A stretch of DNA of 26,154 nucleotides from Mesotaenium endlicherianum. Lineage: Eukaryota > Streptophyta > Zygnematophyceae > Zygnematales > Mesotaeniaceae. The stretch is from the NCBI GenBank assembly GCA_009602735.1, contig WELA01010281.1:466120-492273 (forward strand), read 5' to 3'. The notes under the pieces are model-generated. The model had not been told where the DNA came from. It saw only the letters and a program-made list of their open reading frames with translations, and did no database searches. Shown here one piece after another: positions 20,289 to 26,154 of the stretch; positions within the stretch are counted from its first letter, which is position 1; every line of letters starts with the position of its first letter. The position numbers and the translations under genes are program-made.

Positions 20289-21005
20289 AATTTTTTGGGC
20301 TCACGAGGCGCATGATTTTTGCGATCCTAGAGTACCTTTTGGAGCGCTTAGAACATCAAGTTTGAAAACTTGAGAAAATTATTATGTCTAGATGCAATCT
20401 ACCCCGACATGGATTGGTAGAGATTGGCGGTTGAAATGAGTTTAGGAAAATGTTGTTGGTGGTCATAGACAATGTTCGATGTCTGTGGTGAGATTGATGT
20501 GGGATACAAGCTCCAATGTTAGAAGGTCATTTGTGCACAAACAAAAATGTACAATTTTTGGGGTTAGTTAAGTGTTTGTCGGTAAAAAATAAATTGACCA
20601 TAAAATATAAAATTTAGTGCAATGATGTACAATGCGGGGATTATTTGACAATCTTGAAATTGTTTAGAACGTTCCCCAAAATTCCAAGTTTGTTTTAAGC
20701 TCGTTACAGTGGGCGGACTTGAAACTTGTTTCAAGTAGTGACAACATAATAGTTTAAATTACAATATAATGACATTCTCAAATATTTGTTGGTTTTCATG
20801 TGCAGTCAAGTTGCACACACTTAGTTTGCTTGACTCGTTGATGTATCAAGGTTGGACTTGCTGTCAAGTTGTCAAAGTCGATTGGCTACGACGCTCGATC
20901 AAAGGTTTTATGAGTATCGAACACGATAGAAGCCATTTTGCCCCTATCATGTTTCAATTAGGTCAAGGCGTCTCAAGATGTGACCAAAAAAATATTCTAA
21001 AGTAA
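20283..21005. other. Roughly 720-bp insertion splitting the minisatellite
   Basis: A type-B unit breaks off at about 20282 and its second half (AGAGTCCACC) appears at 21006, so the DNA between looks inserted. It is AT-rich and has no domain-bearing frame. The left end holds CTAATTTTTTGG and the complement of the right end TATTTTTTTGG, a weak inverted repeat. Two perfect short palindromes lie inside, at 20356-20373 (TCAAGTTT/AAACTTGA) and 20717-20736 (ACTTGAAAC/GTTTCAAGT). It may be a small non-autonomous element. Confidence 0.45.
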
Positions 21006-21110
21006 AGAGTCCACCAATGCGCCAAAAACTTGCCCCAAATTACACATCACTGGTACACCTAAATGTCTACCTTGACCAAACAACTCTTGTACGCCAAACT
21101 TCGAACCATA
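21006..21110. repeat. Minisatellite continuation
   Basis: About three more units of the 19690 array (type A with CGCCAAAAACTTGCCCC, then a worn type B), in the same orientation. Confidence 0.8.
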
Positions 21111-23850
21111 TTAAACAACAATGATATATACCAGAATATGACATCCGTTTTCTCCAGCATATCCTACGGGCCAATTTATTGTACTATGTCTCACAGCATG
21201 GGACATATGGACACACAAATTTCCATATGGTCAGCCATCCATTCAATATTTGATGAGATCCTAGATATGTATTTTAATCTTTGAATTATGGCATATTATC
21301 TTACATCCTAACCTGACAATTCCGACGTGTGACAAAATTGACCTTTGAGTCCCAATTGCCAAGTACATATACTCTTTGGCACATGAACGCGACTCGGCAA
21401 CACCTATTGCCGTTGCGTAGGATTCGTCCCAACCAAGGGCGGGTGCTTTTATGAAATGCTCATGCGTCCACCGACAGGTTTAATTGAACATTAACGTGGT
21501 TGATAGGTAAACTAGACAACAAGATTCAAAATTGCTTAAATGACATTGATCACAATCAACCATAGTTTAAAAATTGGTCCTAAGTGCTAGATGTGCATCG
21601 TCAACCATTAAAAAGAGGTATTACGCACACCCGGGCCTAATGACATTGAGCAGCATCAACCCTATTTTGTAATCACTATGGGTTCGTTTCTCGCCAAGCA
21701 TACTTGACCAAACCAACAGAATTGATGAGCCAGAAAGATTTGACGCGTGCAAATAACAGTGGCACGCTAAATATAAATTATAAAATTTTGAAAAGTTACA
21801 GCCGCAAACAACTTTCTGCTAAGTTCACACGCTTGGCGTATTTTTGCGTGTTTAATGTACAGTTTTGGCACACCCGTATTTACTTACCGTATTTATTCAA
21901 TACGTTCAGGCAGTATCCGTATTTTAAAACCAGGCTCGCCCTTATTAAGAACGAAGTAAAATTCTAATCTTGATAAAATGAAAAGTATATTGCATGGCCA
22001 AAAGGCTTTCTGACTTGGTAAAAGGGTGTACGACAGTGCATGAACATTACATTAACTCGACCCAACTCAAAATAGTATTCCAAAAGAACTTGGCCTCTAC
22101 CTAAGAAGACTAGTATGCAAGAAGAAGCATTAGGTACTTAAAGAGTAGCATGACTTTTAGAAAGAGAAGTAATACGCCCAGGATTGTAAACCAAATGAAT
22201 ATTCTCACAAAAACAAGCATGACGCCATTTACACCAATTGAGGTAGTAAAAACAAAGGACTTGAAGATGCATGACAATTTGAAGATGTGGTAAGCAAAGT
22301 AAAAATAACACAGTAGCAACGATACTTCAAAAATGGGAAATGTTGCACGTTTATTTATAAGCCGGAAGGAGCCACTGGTGCATAAATATTTAAACTAAGT
22401 GCCAAGATGAAGCCTACCCACGTGGGGGTTACTTTGTTGCTCTTTCTTGGATATGAAGCCGTTAAGGAACTTCCAATTTTTTTTTGAACCTCCTACAGTT
22501 CTTAAGCAAGATGAACATCTTGTGATTAATGTTTTAATAATAGGCGTGAGTGACCTTTGAGGTAGAAGTTCATACTTTAAGATGGCACATTGAGAAAAAT
22601 ACAACCTGAAACAACTCCACTTGCGCAACTTATAGCAAAGGAAAGTCCCACGCATTCACGAGCAAAGGCTTGGCAAAATGTGGTGGGAAGAGTACCCTTG
22701 TCGATTTCCCACGAAAATGTTACGAACTTCCAGGTGGAAAGGTAGAACGTGGCATTTTTGGTGTCAAAATAGCACGTGGGAGCAAGATTGGGGAAGAAGA
22801 TCATTGGAACAAATTAACATTGAGTATATGTCACAATCAACCTTCCATTCGAAAAGACGTCACCTATTCTCAGAAAAATTAGATTTAATAAATGGTTGCT
22901 TATGTGACAATTTTTGATGGTCTACATATGTCACATGCAAATGATTCTGTTTCAACTTGATAATGTTGTCAAAGATTTTTATATTTCAATGACTCTTGAA
23001 ATTTGTGCAAGTCTCACAAAAAACTCTAATGCTACCTTCAACGACCTTTGATAATGAGTCTATGGAAACAAGTCACATAACCCACAGATGAATTTAGTTA
23101 TTTGGCATGGTTGCAACTGACCCCCCGTCAACTTTTGGTTCCGCCATAAGGTACCCTTCAATGCTATTGGAAAATTAGGTCTTGCGTGGCCCCAAGGATG
23201 GTATTGCACGCCCCCACTTGCCTCTATGATATGTAACTTTTTTTCAATCTTAAAAGAACTTACATATTGTTAAAGATTGCAAAGTGTGATTCACAAAGAT
23301 GCCAAATTCATTCAGCGAGATAAAAATGTGATGCTAGTAAAGGAATGTTACAAAAAATCATCAATCTAACAAAAATAAACATTTATTCTTGAACTAGAAG
23401 TACCAGAGACATGAAAAGACTATGTTAATTAGCTAGACATTACGCGAGGGTTCTAAATTGACGTTGAAAATTGGTTTGCAATAGCTAGCAAGGAGCAGCG
23501 GTAAGCAAATATTCCATATTCCAAACGAAGCTAAGACAAAAAAAAGAAGCAAAGAGCGCAAAGCGAGGCAAGAGCAATAATGCCCAAAGTACCCAAATTG
23601 AAGCACTATAGAGTGGTACAAAAGTACCTAAGTTGATGCAAAAATATAAAAACATATCAGACCACCTACAAGATAAGTGAAGCACAAGGTACATAAACTA
23701 ACGTTAAAGAAGTCGTGCGCAAATTGTGCGCAAGGAGACTAATATTGAGGAAGTCCGCGAAGTAAGTAGCCTCTAAACTTCTACTTTTACAAGAACTAGC
23801 GGTGCACTAAAGGGCCTAAAACTACGTACATCCAGTCACATAGAACCAGA
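21111..23850. other. AT-rich intergenic DNA, no gene supported
   Basis: Short frames on both strands show no domain, no good codon bias and no splice structure. A motif with TGACATTGA and CAATCAACC or CATCAACC occurs near 21541 and 21640. Nothing else was recognised. Confidence 0.6.
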
Positions 23851-23855
23851 TTACA
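23851..23855 (-). terminator. Possible TGTAA polyadenylation signal
   Basis: TGTAA on the minus strand about 160 bases after the WD40 gene's stop. TGTAA is the usual signal in chlorophycean green algae; whether it works here depends on the unproven host identity. Confidence 0.3.
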
Positions 23856-24016
23856 TGCTGCCCTACTCATCACCTAGAAAACACTCAAACGCGACAAGAT
23901 ACAACAAATGGAGAGTTTGGTCTTCTTGCGTTTGCCTTGCTGATTGTGTAGTGAAAGATAAGAAGAAGGTGCTAGGTACAAGAGTGGGAGGTCTTTGCTG
24001 TGATTCAACCCCCACC

Positions 24017-25860
<1,844 letters not shown>

Positions 25861-26039
25861 CCGCCGGCACCCGTCGCCCCCTCCCCCATCCCCGATTGTG
25901 CACAACCACCACGATGGAAAGAGCTATAAGCGGACAACGTAGGAACGGCGAGCATGGGATGTGCCACGAAGGCGCGGGGCAGACTGGGTTGACAAGGCGG
26001 CCGTGTACGCAACCACGCGCCTGCCAGTGTTGCTTGGTT

Positions 26040-26154
26040 ATGGTGACGTATGCGTGCATGTGTGTGCGCGGGCATGTGAGCACGAGTGCATGTGTATCTA
26101 TGCGTCTGTCTGTCCTTGTGTGCGCCTGTGTGTGTGTGTTGGGGGGGGGGGGGG
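26040..26154. repeat. GT-rich simple sequence ending in a run of G
   Basis: Degenerate GT/GC-rich repeats (GTGTGTGTGT at 26130-26139) end in 14 G at 26141-26154. This is probably intron or upstream sequence of the WD40 gene. The terminal G run may be real or a sequencing or assembly edge. Confidence 0.7.

Overview
Eukaryotic nuclear DNA, almost all of it a nest of transposable elements, with the 3' end of one host gene at the right. The host gene is GC-rich in coding sequence, has long introns and has a possible TGTAA poly(A) signal. Together with the DIRS-like and chromovirus elements this fits a green alga best, but the assignment is inference.

The organising feature of bases 991-19665 is one old tyrosine-recombinase (DIRS/PAT-like) retrotransposon on the minus strand. 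Its gag starts at 19665. It is followed leftwards by a zinc knuckle (12.05 kb), reverse transcriptase (11.6-10.6 kb), RNase H (10.5-9.2 kb) and tyrosine recombinase (2.86-0.99 kb). Four younger insertions split it: an intact 6.7-kb chromovirus in gag (12901-19580, target duplication CAAAT); a 476-bp TRIM in RNase H (9692-10167, duplication CATAC); an 829-bp hAT-like non-autonomous element in the recombinase (1603-2431, 8-bp duplication CTTTTATG); and a putative 6.3-kb DNA transposon between RNase H and recombinase (2860-9160), bounded by near-perfect 17-bp inverted repeats. The DIRS reading resumes on the far side of each insertion, which supports the boundaries.

The 6.3-kb element carries two convergent decayed genes. 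One is a plus-strand gene with a zinc-ribbon-like N-terminus, a 41-bp intron and a coiled coil. The other is a minus-strand DDE-transposase-like gene whose second acidic block is followed by CxxC, as in Transib/RAG1-type enzymes. I do not recognise the family; it is the best candidate here for something undescribed.

The chromovirus looks young and possibly active. Its 503-bp LTRs differ at 4 positions. It has a primer site like initiator tRNA-Met, and gag and pol lie in different frames. The overlap carries a textbook -1 frameshift signal (A AAA AAC plus a 7-bp hairpin), and pol ends in a chromodomain. A second copy's LTR, in the opposite orientation, is cut by the left window edge.

Right of the nest are a degenerate minisatellite of two interleaved 35-bp units (19690-20288, resuming at 21006), about 2.7 kb of AT-rich DNA with no supported gene, and the last three exons of a WD40-repeat protein resembling WDR13 (minus strand, 25.9-24.0 kb). 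The window ends in GT-rich simple sequence and a run of G.

The old elements share a skewed decay pattern: many in-frame TAG codons at glutamine-like positions and fewer TGA at arginine or tryptophan positions. This points to C-to-T decay of methylated DNA rather than a changed genetic code.
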